Of a DNA stretch of 64,000 nucleotides, positions 51,437-59,495 are shown piece by piece. Position numbers and translations under genes: made by a program. The notes under the pieces were generated by a model, which had not been told where the DNA came from, searched no databases, and saw only the letters and a program-made list of their open reading frames with translations. The stretch is from Mycoplasmatota bacterium (GTDB lineage: Bacteria > Bacillota_I > Bacilli_A > Haloplasmatales > Haloplasmataceae). The stretch covers positions 2,980,543 to 3,044,542 of the forward strand of contig CP074573.1 in NCBI GenBank assembly GCA_018394295.1, written 5' to 3'. Within the stretch, counting starts at the first letter, position 1. Every line of letters begins with the position of its first letter.

Positions 51437-52903
51437 ATGCTACCTAATAAAGAACTTGTCTTAAGTCCATACAGTAAGTTGTATGATATTGTGGTTCCAA
51501 AGAATCATATATTAAGAAAATTTAAAGAATTAGTGGATTTTGAATTTGTTTATGAAGAATTAAAAGATAAATATACAAAGGATAATGGAGCGACAGCGAA
51601 ATGTCCTATTTTTATGTTTAAATTATTATTATTAAAAGTAATGTATCCAATGTCTGACCGAGATTTAGTTGAGCAAGCACAATTAAATATGGCATATAAG
51701 TATTTTTTAGAAATAGCTCCAGAAGAAACAGATATTATCCATCCAACAAGTTTAACAAAGTTTAGAAAGTTACGATTAAAAGATGGAGAATTATTAGATA
51801 AACTAATTTCAAAAACAGTAGAGCTAGCACTAAACTTAGGATTAATAAAATCAAAACAAATAATAGTAGACTCAACACATACAAATAGTATGTTTAATTA
51901 TAAATCACCACTTGAAATCTTAGAAGAGAAATCAAAAAATTTACGAAAAGTAGTATATAAGACTGATGAAAGTTATAAAGATAAGATGCCTGAAAAGCCA
52001 ATATCAAAGAATATAGACGATCATATAAAATACTGTAATGAATTAGTTGAATTAATTAGAAATGATGAAAATTTACTAATCAGAGAAAATATTAGATTAA
52101 AAACAAACTTATTAGAAGAAATAGTAAATGATAATATTGAAGAAATAAATTCAATGGTAGAAAAGGATGCAAAAGTAGGACATAAATCAGCTGATACATC
52201 ATTCTTTGGATATAAAACACATATCGCGATGGTGCCAGAACGAATTATCACAGCGGCAGTTGTGACAAGTGGAGATAAACACGATGGAAAGCAAGCAAGA
52301 GAATTATATGTGAAATCAAAAGAAAATGGAATTGAAGTTGATGCTTTTATAGGGGATGGAGCGTATTCAGAAAAAGAACTAATAGAATATGCGAAAAAAA
52401 ATGAATTTAAATTAGTTTCAAAATTGAGTAAAACAGTATCTAAAGGAAATAAAAGAAAATGTGAGGATTTTGAATATAATAAAGATGCGAAAAGATATGT
52501 ATGTAAAGCAGGTCATATGGGAGTTAGAGTTGCACTACATGGTAAAAATAAACATGAGATAGAAGGAACTCCATTGCGAGAAACGCATTATTTTGATGTA
52601 GAAAAATGTAAAACGTGTCCATTTAAAGAAGAATGTGGATATAAAGAAGGACAAGATAGTAGATCTTATACAGTTACATTAAAGAAGGATAATGTTCATG
52701 CAGAACATGAAAAATTTCAAGAAAGTAAAGAATTCAAAGAATTAGCAAAAGAAAGGTATAAGATAGAAGCTAAAAATTCTGAATTGAAAAATAGTCATGG
52801 ATATAAAAGATGTCAATCCCATGGCCTTTTAGGTATGCAGATACAATCAGCAATGACAATATTCGCAGTAAACTTGAAAAGAATTGTAACACTAATGGGA
52901 TAG
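51437..52903 (+). CDS. IS1182-family transposase
   Basis: 488 residues, uninterrupted. The N-terminal DUF772-type region (PIFMFKLLLLKVMYPMSDRDL, LTKFRKLRL) is followed by the DDE core: first Asp in IIVDSTHTNS (about residue 144), second in AFIGDGAYSEKE (about residue 291), and the final Glu in the helix around YKIEAKNSELKNSHGY (about residue 450). A Cys cluster (CKTCPFKEECGY) precedes it. It moves the element by cut-and-paste. GGTGATAGT precedes the ATG. Confidence 0.93.
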   Translation: MLPNKELVLSPYSKLYDIVVPKNHILRKFKELVDFEFVYEELKDKYTKDNGATAKCPIFMFKLLLLKVMYPMSDRDLVEQAQLNMAYKYFLEIAPEETDIIHPTSLTKFRKLRLKDGELLDKLISKTVELALNLGLIKSKQIIVDSTHTNSMFNYKSPLEILEEKSKNLRKVVYKTDESYKDKMPEKPISKNIDDHIKYCNELVELIRNDENLLIRENIRLKTNLLEEIVNDNIEEINSMVEKDAKVGHKSADTSFFGYKTHIAMVPERIITAAVVTSGDKHDGKQARELYVKSKENGIEVDAFIGDGAYSEKELIEYAKKNEFKLVSKLSKTVSKGNKRKCEDFEYNKDAKRYVCKAGHMGVRVALHGKNKHEIEGTPLRETHYFDVEKCKTCPFKEECGYKEGQDSRSYTVTLKKDNVHAEHEKFQESKEFKELAKERYKIEAKNSELKNSHGYKRCQSHGLLGMQIQSAMTIFAVNLKRIVTLMG

Positions 52904-52929
52904 AATATATCTCATTCTTTAATAGAAAC

Positions 52930-52975
52930 AATAAAAAAGTTAGAAAATGAAGTTAAATCATTTCTAACTTTTTTT
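52930..52975 (+). terminator. Terminator inside IS1182, after the transposase
   Basis: AAAAAGTTAGAAA pairs with TTTCTAACTTTTT around a loop of about 16 bases, followed by a T run. Confidence 0.75.
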
Positions 52976-53292
52976 ATTTAATATTAGTTATCTGAAAATA
53001 GACTAGATTTTCAGCACCCTCCAAATTTTTATCTTTTTTACGTAAAGATAGAGTTTGGTTTTTTTTTGTTTGAATTACCATCAGTATAATGTCGATTGGA
53101 CAAACTTTGGTAATAGGATTCCAACTGTCTAAAAAAAAAATCTCTCCATAGATTGGGTGATTTAGATGTATAATTATCATGTTGATGGTTTCTTTTGTAT
53201 TGTATAAAATAGTAAAAAAATATGCATATACGATGCAATGTATCAAAATAGCAATGTCACCTTAGGATATAGGTAAAAATAATTTCAAAATC

Positions 53293-53643
53293 TTGGCTAA
53301 TTTTTTACAAATCATTACAAAAGCTGCTTATTTAATTACTGATAATTACAACATTAATGATACTAATAGATTTGAAATGTATTCATTGATATATACTTTA
53401 TATTCTAATGAATACAATAAAATGAAGAACCTTCAACGTGAAGGTATACAACAAAGTAAGAGAAATCATGTATATAGAGGTAGAAAAAAAATTAATGTAC
53501 CTCTTCCGAAACTAGAAGAAGTAATAGAAAGAATGAAATCAAAAGATATTACCGAAAAAGAAGGGAAAGAGATTCTTGGCTTGAAATCTCGTAGTACATT
53601 CTACAGAAGGATTCGAGAGTTTAAGAATGAAAATTCACAATAG
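53293..53643 (+). pseudogene. C-terminal remnant of a serine recombinase
   Basis: 116 codons from a TTG with no clear ribosome site. The second half matches the linker and HTH of resolvase/invertase recombinases: LQREGIQQSK, VYRGRKKINVP, then ITEKEGKEILGLKSRSTFYRRI. The catalytic Ser domain is absent, and the first 45 residues do not look like any recombinase. It could still bind DNA if expressed. It sits between IS1182 and the IS3 element. Confidence 0.6.
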
Positions 53644-53802
53644 AGATTACGAAAATGCTTTTATGAAGAATATATCATAATCCATATATTTGAATTGTTT
53701 GTTTTATATCGAAAATTATATAATAGCAACACCATAAAGATAACCCTCTGTGTTAGAATAGTTGTCATGGAGCTCTAAAAATAGTATAGTAGACATAGTA
53801 AG

Positions 53803-53834
53803 TTATTTCAAGACAACTAGTTGTCTTGAAATAA
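53803..53834 (+). repeat. Perfect 32-bp palindrome upstream of IS3 orfA
   Basis: Two 14-base arms (TTATTTCAAGACAA and its complement) around CTAG. It is in the leader of orfA. An overlapping pair AAGTTATT (53800-53807) / AATAACTT (53841-53848) could form an alternative structure. Confidence 0.85.
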
Positions 53835-53865
53835 AATTTAATAACTTAGTAAGGAGAACAACTTT

Positions 53866-54417
53866 ATGGCAAGATACTCAAAGGATTATAAGTTATCATT
53901 AATACAAAGAATGATGCCACCACATAATGAATCAGTCAAAGAATTATCAAGAGAATCAGGAATACCAGAAATAACACTTTTTACTTGGAAAAAGAAAGCG
54001 AAAGAAAATGGAATCCCTGTTAACGAACAACCTTTAAAATCAGAAGAATGGAGTACACAAGATAAGTTTCATATTGTCTTAGAAACTGCAACATTAAGTG
54101 AAGTAGAATTATCTAAGTATTGTAGAAATAAAGGACTATATGTTAATCAAGTTAAAGAATGGCGAGATGCATGTATGCAGGCTAATGGTGGTGTAGCTAA
54201 ACAAGCAACAGATCTACAAAAGCAGTTAAGAGAAAAAAATCAAGAACTTAAGAAATTAAATAAAGAACTACAAAGAAAAGAATCAGCACTTGCAGAAGCA
54301 GCAGCCCTTCTTGTACTTAGAAAAAAGGCAAGTGCGATTTGGGGGAAGACGAGGAAGATTAATCAGTGCCACAGATCGCAAAAAAGCAATATCACTGATA
54401 AGAGAAGCTGTAGATAA
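53866..54417 (+). pseudogene. IS3-family transposase orfA
   Basis: The product begins MARYSKDYKLSLIQRMMPPHN, with two HTH modules (VKELSRESGIPEITLFTWKKKA; EVELSKYCRNKGLYVNQVKEW) and a leucine-rich coiled coil ending LLVLRKKASAIWG. Relatives stop soon after IWG with an acidic EDEED tail. Here a run of five G (about 54350-54355) is one G short for that reading, so the frame runs on into orfB sequence to 54417. AAGGAG precedes the ATG. Confidence 0.8.
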
Positions 54418-55425
54418 TGGAGCAAGACAAGAAAAAGCATGTGAAGAAATAGGAATTAGTTTACGAACACTTCAACGATGGAGAAGTGATTCATCACCAA
54501 ATGAAGATCAAAGACCAATTAGTAAAAAAAAGTACCCAAAAATAGATTAACTAAAAAAGAACGAGAAGAAATTTTAAAAGTCGTAAATCAGCCTGAATAT
54601 AAAAACTTATCTCCTAATGAAATTGTGCCACTCCTAGCTGATAAAGGAATATATTTAGCATCTGAATCAACAATATATAGAATCTTAAGAGAAGAAAAAC
54701 AACTAAAACATAGAGGAAATACTAAAAAGCCCCAAAATAGACCTATATCAACACATTATGCCACAGGTCCTAATCAAGTATGGATGTGGGATATTACTTA
54801 TCTAAAAGGACCAATAAAAGGGATATATTATTATTTATATTTGATCCTAGATTTATTTAGTAGAAAAGTAGTAGGATGGGAAATATGGTCTGAACAATCT
54901 GCTCAACACGCTAGTGAACTAGTTAAAAGAGCAGTATTAGCAGAAAATATACTTTTACATAAAAAACCTTTAGTGCTTCATTCTGACAATGGAAGTCCGA
55001 TGAAAGGAGCCACTCTTTTAGAGACCCTTTATCAACTAGGTATTACTCCATCAAATAGTAGACCTAGAGTAAGTAATGATAATCCTTATGCGGAGTCTAT
55101 ATTTAAAACATTCAAATATTGTCCAGGTTACCCAGATAAGGGCTTTGAGACTATTAAACAAGCAAGAACTTGGTCATTACAGTTTATAAACTGGTATAAC
55201 TATGAACATCTTCATAGTGGGATAAAATATTTAACTCCACATCAAAGGCATTCCGGTTTATCTAATAAAATATTAAAAAAGCGAATTAAAGTCTATGAAC
55301 AAGCACAACTTAAACACCCAGAAAGATGGTCGAGAAACATAAGAAATTGGAGTGTGGAAAACATAGTTTGGTTAAACCCAGAAAAATCATCAATTTTGGA
55401 AAAAGAAGAAACAAAATCTTCTTAA
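54345..55425 (+). pseudogene. IS3-family transposase orfB (DDE), frameshifted
   Basis: The first piece (LISATDRKKAISLIREAVDNGARQ..., ending at 54550) is an HTH-type start. The second piece (from 54541, RLTKKEREEILKVV, to 55425) carries the integrase core: Asp in WMWDITYLKG, Asp in LHSDNGSPMKG, and Glu in NPYAESIFKTFKY. The frame changes at an A8 run near 54523-54530, where a ninth A would restore it. No good start codon exists for the second piece alone before 54625. This is a decayed gene, or one that relies on slippage at the A run. Confidence 0.8.
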
Positions 55426-55452
55426 AAAAATTAAAAATATGCGACAACTACC

Positions 55453-55458
55453 TTGACA
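55453..55458 (+). promoter_or_regulatory. Outward-facing TTGACA at the IS3 right end
   Basis: A perfect -35 hexamer forms the last six bases of the right inverted repeat and points to the gene at 55513. The best -10 candidate, TATGAT, is 21 bases away, so promoter activity is uncertain. Confidence 0.4.
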
Positions 55459-55512
55459 TTAAGCGATAAGTAGGGTTTATATGATATATAAAGTCTTATA
55501 TAGGAGGGTTAG

Positions 55513-56208
55513 ATGAAAAAAAATACGTTCAAAAAATTATTTTCAAATGGTAGGGGAAAGGCTCTTCAGTTTTTGAGAGAAATTAGTCCAAATACTGAAA
55601 AGTATGAAGAAATAATTGTAACAATATGTAGTACATTTACTGGATTGAATTTCCAATCAGAAGGATGCAATCCTGATTATTATTTGGAAGCTATTTCTCT
55701 ATGTAAAAATAAGGACCTGATTGTAGAAAAAGTACAATACAATTTGTTCTCAAATACTAATTATGAAAGCATTCAAAAGACTTTTACAATATTGTTACAT
55801 TTATCAACAGATTATTCATTCCTAGTAAATGGATTAAAAGAATATTTAATGACCAGATTGATTATTGCTAAATATGATCTAGGTGATTATCCAAGATATA
55901 ATAGAGATTTGTTTTTAGGTCTCTGTCATAAATGTCTGGATCATGATTATGATCTAGGAAAATTGGCAATGCAACTATTTATGGAATTATGTAAGACAAA
56001 AGGTCATGAAGCTAATATTGATGAATTTGAACTCTGTGAGAATGATTATAAATACTTTTGGCCAGTAGTTAAAGAACTAGGTTATTTTCAAATCATTAGT
56101 GATGCTCACAACAAAGTTAAAAAAATGAGAGAAGAATACCAAAACTCACTTCAACATGAGAAAAGAAAGAGACCAAAAGAGAAATCATACAAACAAATGA
56201 TGACTTAG
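55513..56208 (+). CDS. Hypothetical helical protein, probably 5' part of a frameshifted gene
   Basis: 231 residues, mostly helical, no signal peptide or membrane helix, no family recognised. It starts MKKNTFKKLFSNGRGKALQF after GGAGGG and ends in a Lys/Glu-rich stretch KRKRPKEKSYKQ. The frame just behind (-1) continues with protein-like sequence to 56480, so the two are likely halves of one gene of about 335 codons split by a small indel in the A/G-rich stretch near 56160-56190. Confidence 0.6.
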   Translation: MKKNTFKKLFSNGRGKALQFLREISPNTEKYEEIIVTICSTFTGLNFQSEGCNPDYYLEAISLCKNKDLIVEKVQYNLFSNTNYESIQKTFTILLHLSTDYSFLVNGLKEYLMTRLIIAKYDLGDYPRYNRDLFLGLCHKCLDHDYDLGKLAMQLFMELCKTKGHEANIDEFELCENDYKYFWPVVKELGYFQIISDAHNKVKKMREEYQNSLQHEKRKRPKEKSYKQMMT

Positions 56209-56480
56209 ATATAATAGAACAATTAATACAAGGTAAACGTCCTAAAGGTAAATATCAATTTGAAATATGGATGTGGACTTATATTGAACATATCGAACTA
56301 GGAAATACTGTTGATGAAAATATTGCTATATATTTCTATGAAAATAGTAAAAGTGGATACTATAGGTATAGAGCACTACTTATGCTTGACTCAATCAATG
56401 CAATCACTGCTGAAATATTAGATGAAATACCGCATGATGAATATTGGCGAATAGTAGAATTTGCAGCTTCAAAGAAATAG
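56160..56480 (+). pseudogene. 3' part of the split hypothetical gene
   Basis: The frame is open from just after a TGA at 56157 but has no start codon before the ATG at 56271. It reads DDLDIIEQLIQGKRPKGKYQ, then WMWTYIEHIELGNTVDENIA and HDEYWRIVEFAASKK. It overlaps the end of the 55513 gene by 49 bases in another frame. No ribosome site serves the ATG. Function unknown. Confidence 0.5.
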
Positions 56481-56580
56481 AATAAAAGATATCATTTGTG
56501 ATTAGTAAAAAAAGTGTGATTTAAATATCGTAAGGACAACTATAGCTAGTCCATAAAGAACAACTATATTAAGTATACCA

Positions 56581-56626
56581 AGGTACTATAAGATGATAGT
56601 GCCTTTTTTAACTTCTGTGGTAAAAT
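56581..56626 (+). repeat. Terminator-promoter module, copy 1
   Basis: A 9-bp hairpin (AGGTACTAT / ATAGTGCCT, AGATG-type loop) with T6 is followed by extended -10 TGGTAAAAT (56618-56626). It ends the upstream unit and starts the 56696 gene. Its close copy lies at 60391-60437. Confidence 0.75.
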
Positions 56627-56695
56627 ATTAAAGAAGGTTGAGTTAATTTTTATTCTTTTTCTAAACCTTAGTATTTAACATAGGGAGTGATGTGA

Positions 56696-57193
56696 ATGAG
56701 AGAGTTATTATGTGAAAAAAGATTTGATATAATTAGTAATAAGGACAAAGAATTTATAATTAAGTTTAATAAAGAAATGAATAAACTAGGATATGGACAC
56801 AAAAATGTAATTGGACCTGGATATTGTTGGGGTAAATACATGATCATTTATTCCAAATTAGGAATTAAAAGCAAAAAAATTGTGAGTAGAATATACATCC
56901 GTAAAGAAAGTATTGTACTTAGGTTATATTTGAATAAAATAAATAGACATAAAGAGTATATAGAGAATTCAGAAGATTTTATTCAAAAGGCATTCATTAG
57001 TGAATATGGTGATTGTGGAAAATGTCACAATAATCATGATGGAGAGTGTAAATTTAGAAAGTCTTATTCATTACATGATACATTATATAACAAGTGTAAT
57101 GGTACTACATTTGAATTTGGTAATCCAACTACTGAGAAGTTAAGTGGATATATTGGCTTGCTACGAGAGTTTTATCCAGGAACTAGTAAATAA
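56696..57193 (+). CDS. Hypothetical protein with conserved cysteine cluster
   Basis: 165 residues, soluble. The middle has KNVIGPGYCWGKYMIIYSK and RIYIRKESIVLRLYLNKI; the C-terminal third has a CxxC...C...C pattern (GDCGKCHNNHDGECKFRKSY, then KCNGTTFEF) that could bind zinc, and ends GLLREFYPG. I recall similar proteins in Clostridia and Bacilli without assigned function. GGGAGTGATG gives the ATG at 56696. A hairpin (GTGTTA/TAACAC, 57240-57256) followed by T5 ends it. Confidence 0.7.
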   Translation: MRELLCEKRFDIISNKDKEFIIKFNKEMNKLGYGHKNVIGPGYCWGKYMIIYSKLGIKSKKIVSRIYIRKESIVLRLYLNKINRHKEYIENSEDFIQKAFISEYGDCGKCHNNHDGECKFRKSYSLHDTLYNKCNGTTFEFGNPTTEKLSGYIGLLREFYPGTSK

Positions 57194-57239
57194 ACACTTT
57201 AAAGAAATTTAACATTACAGTTTAGTAAAGACAAGTATG

Positions 57240-57264
57240 GTGTTATTTAGTAACACTCTTTTTA
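57240..57264 (+). terminator. Terminator of the Cys-cluster gene
   Basis: A 6-bp stem GTGTTA/TAACAC with TTTAG loop and CTCTTTTT tail. Confidence 0.6.
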
Positions 57265-57301
57265 ATACAACAATATAGTTACATTTTTAAAAACTAACCT
57301 A

Positions 57302-57328
57302 TGTTATACTTTAATTGTTGATCAACAA
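57302..57328 (+). promoter_or_regulatory. Promoter and palindrome before the AraC-type gene
   Basis: Extended -10 TGtTATACT (57302-57310), then a perfect 14-bp palindrome TTGTTGATCAACAA (57315-57328) covering the probable transcription start; a candidate autoregulatory site. Confidence 0.5.
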
Positions 57329-57340
57329 GGAAGTGATAAG

Positions 57341-57697
57341 ATGATTAAATTGTATAAAGTTATAGATTATATTGAATCTAATTTGTTTTTAGATATTAGT
57401 TTAAATGAAATTGCGAAGGAACTTAACTACTCAAAATATTATTTAAGTAGAGAATTTAACACCAAAATAGGGATGTCAATTCCAGATTACATCATTACCC
57501 GAAGGTTTACGGAAGCTATTTTGCATATTAAATCTACAGATGATTCTATCAGTGACACAGCTTTTAAATGTGGCTTTAATTCATCATCATACTTTATAAA
57601 AAAATTTAAAAGCAAATTTGGTATTACACCTAAGGTGTATTTAAAGAAAAATGTATATTTGAACTTGTTAAGAAGAGTTCAAGGTAGTGTCAAATAA
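57341..57697 (+). CDS. AraC-family DNA-binding protein, HTH domain only
   Basis: 118 residues made almost entirely of the two AraC HTH motifs: DISLNEIAKELNYSKYYLSREF (first) and SISDTAFKCGFNSSSYFIKKFKSKFGITP (second), given here in part as LNEIAKEL and DTAFKCGF. Most similar proteins carry a C-terminal GyrI-like effector domain; here the protein ends ten residues after the HTH. It may be a natural SoxS-like short form or truncated. AAGGAAGTG precedes the ATG. Confidence 0.82.
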   Translation: MIKLYKVIDYIESNLFLDISLNEIAKELNYSKYYLSREFNTKIGMSIPDYIITRRFTEAILHIKSTDDSISDTAFKCGFNSSSYFIKKFKSKFGITPKVYLKKNVYLNLLRRVQGSVK

Positions 57698-57736
57698 ATT
57701 ATGAAAACTCATGATAACTCTATGACCCAAAATAAA

Positions 57737-57785
57737 AAAAACTGGAATTGTAGTATGTTAGATTACAATACTCAGTTTTATCTTA
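57737..57785 (+). terminator. Terminator of the AraC-type gene
   Basis: AAAACTG-ga-ATTGTA pairs with TACAAT-ac-TCAGTTTT; a T-containing tail follows. Confidence 0.6.
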
Positions 57786-57836
57786 CTATATCATTATATG
57801 CAAATAAAAAAGGCATATTTAAATACGCTTATATAG

Positions 57837-59338
57837 AGATACTCCTTAGTTAAAAATTAGTTTATATAAGAGTAACTCATATCTATTAGAGAAAGCCATT
57901 TGCTTGGCATATGAGGTAAATCCTCAAACTCTTCTAATTTAACAGGTGGGTTATAACCTAACGATTTATGTGGTCTTAGAAAGTTAAAAAACGTTGTAAA
58001 CAAGACCATATAAGCATTAGCGCTCTTGATATTACCAAATCCGTTCATTTGGATATAATCGTCTTTGAAAGTTCTATTTAAACGCTCAGTTACTTGTTTA
58101 AATGGACGGTAATCCTTGTCTGTTTTCGTGTTATTAGTGAGTCCTATAACTTGAAATAAATCGAAATTTATGTTCATGCTTTTAAAGTATGACCATGCAA
58201 CGTTGTAAATAGGATTACCATCCACAACTACTTTCAAATTCTTAGGTAGTTCAGTGTATTTTTTGAATGTTTGATATAGTGAAACGACTGCTGAAAAAGT
58301 ATCACGTTTACTAAAAACTTGATAAGAAGTAATAATCTTTTTAATTTTATCTGAGAAGAAGAAGATATAATGCTTCTTCCCCTTAACCCTAACATATGTT
58401 TCATCCCCACAAAGGTCAGATGATAAATCATATGGGTAATTTTCAAGTAAGGGACGAATCATTGTAGAAACACTATTTGCATAATTCATCACGGTTTGAT
58501 GGGAAATCTTAACTTGGTGAATATCATACATGATAGCTGCAGTTTTCCTACTCGACAAACCGTAGTTAACGTAATACGTTAAGATTAAGCCTAGAGTATG
58601 CTTAGAATGTCTGATATTGGCTAAATCAACCTTCATATTTAAATTAGACATAGAGTCACGTTCTAGGGAATCAAAGTTAATATCGAAAGCACGATAGATA
58701 TAATGAAGTTTAAATTTACCTGGTTTCTTTTTGAATTGTTTTAATTGATCTGGTGTTAATTTCTTTAATTTATCTAAATAAAAGGAACATTTCTTATGTC
58801 TACATTTATAAATAATATAACTATTACGGTCTTTAATTCTTTCAAGGTTCTTTGAACAATGAGGACATTTTAAAATAATCTTTTCAAGAAAATCATTATT
58901 CAAGGTAAATGTATGACTACATACCTTACAAAGTAACTGTTTTGATTTAATATTATTTTCATAGATGTAATCATGAGGAGCACCACAAATAGGGCAATTT
59001 CCTTTGAAATCAAGTTTTGATGGCCTTCGTCTAGTAACTGGTTTGAGATGCTTATTGTACTTTAAAAAATACACATTAAGCAATTCTTGATAATCTAGCT
59101 TTTCAACCTTCTGAATAATAGGTTCACCATCAACAGTGAACTTCCTAAAAGGTTCATAATAAGTGCCAGATGACTTAGAACTAGGTGTAGAAATAATGTG
59201 TGAATCTAGAAAAAGAATAAATTTATAAAGTAGTTTGTTTAAATACTTTAAAAATACTGAAAGAACTGATATAATTTTAACCATGATAGATACTCCTTAT
59301 AGTTTTTTTGTGGTGATTAAATTATATCAGGTGTATCT
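57837..59338 (-). mobile_element. Candidate transposon carrying a zinc-ribbon DDE transposase
   Basis: Only the transposase is certain. Short inverted repeats AGATACTCCT (57837-57846) and the complement of AGATACACCT (59329-59338) agree at 9 of 10 bases and would bound a 1.5-kb element; no target duplication was found. The ends are tentative. Confidence 0.35.
57857..59284 (-). CDS. DDE-type transposase with N-terminal zinc ribbons
   Basis: 475 residues, intact. The N-terminal part has zinc-ribbon pairs (CPICGAPH, CKVCSHTF, CPHCSKNL, CRHKKCSF), then an HTH region (YGLSSRKTAAIMYDI) and an IS6-like DDE catalytic core: Asp in LCGDETYVRVKGKKH, Asp in KVVVDGNPIYNVAW, Glu in QVTERLNRTFKDDY. I could not place it confidently in a named IS family. 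TAAGGAG precedes the ATG on the - strand. It is transcribed against its neighbours. Confidence 0.85.
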   Translation of the reverse strand: MVKIISVLSVFLKYLNKLLYKFILFLDSHIISTPSSKSSGTYYEPFRKFTVDGEPIIQKVEKLDYQELLNVYFLKYNKHLKPVTRRRPSKLDFKGNCPICGAPHDYIYENNIKSKQLLCKVCSHTFTLNNDFLEKIILKCPHCSKNLERIKDRNSYIIYKCRHKKCSFYLDKLKKLTPDQLKQFKKKPGKFKLHYIYRAFDINFDSLERDSMSNLNMKVDLANIRHSKHTLGLILTYYVNYGLSSRKTAAIMYDIHQVKISHQTVMNYANSVSTMIRPLLENYPYDLSSDLCGDETYVRVKGKKHYIFFFSDKIKKIITSYQVFSKRDTFSAVVSLYQTFKKYTELPKNLKVVVDGNPIYNVAWSYFKSMNINFDLFQVIGLTNNTKTDKDYRPFKQVTERLNRTFKDDYIQMNGFGNIKSANAYMVLFTTFFNFLRPHKSLGYNPPVKLEEFEDLPHMPSKWLSLIDMSYSYIN

Positions 59339-59373
59339 ATCTTTTTGTATATAAAGGGTTAAAAAAATATAAC

Positions 59374-59405
59374 GAGAAACCTCCCAAACACAGGGGGGGA
59401 ACTCA
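59374..59405. other. GC-rich hairpin
   Basis: CCTCCC (59380-59385) pairs with GGGGGG within 59393-59399, extended by GAG/CTC. Such a C/G block is out of character in this AT-rich region; no T tract follows. Function unknown. Confidence 0.4.
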
Positions 59406-59495
59406 TTATATAATAAAAAATAATATATATATAAGGTTTTGTATAGGGTTTAAGAAAAACTTTTACACTACCGAGTTCAAGTTAGGGAGGGTAAA

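Larger units (their letters stand above)
51297..53021 (+). mobile_element. IS1182-family insertion sequence
   Basis: A 1725-bp element. Terminal inverted repeats: left GAGGCTGCTGAAAA at 51297, right the complement of GAGGGTGCTGAAAA ending at 53021. It is flanked by an exact 8-bp direct repeat CAAATTTT at 51289-51296 and 53022-53029. One intact transposase gene lies inside, followed by a hairpin. The clean ends and target duplication point to a recent insertion. Confidence 0.9.
53751..55458 (+). mobile_element. IS3-family insertion sequence, frameshifted
   Basis: Ends TGTTAGAATAGTTGTC (left, 53751) and the complement of TGTCAAGGTAGTTGTC (right, to 55458) agree at 12 of 16 positions and start with TG as IS3 ends do. 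orfA and a three-piece orfB lie inside. No target duplication was found. The orfB frame is broken twice, so the copy is probably inactive. Confidence 0.75.

Noticed and set aside
52974-53246. 90-codon - strand frame running into the IS1182 right end
   Set aside because: Its last 16 residues come from the IS, and no ribosome site was found; kept only as a possible interrupted gene in the findings.
54625-55425. IS3 orfB taken as an intact gene starting at 54625
   Set aside because: Conserved orfB sequence extends upstream in the same frame from 54541 and in the shifted frame before that, so the ATG is internal.
56578-56610. T-box or other riboswitch
   Set aside because: The conserved T-box and specifier features are absent; the hairpin plus T6 is explained as a terminator.
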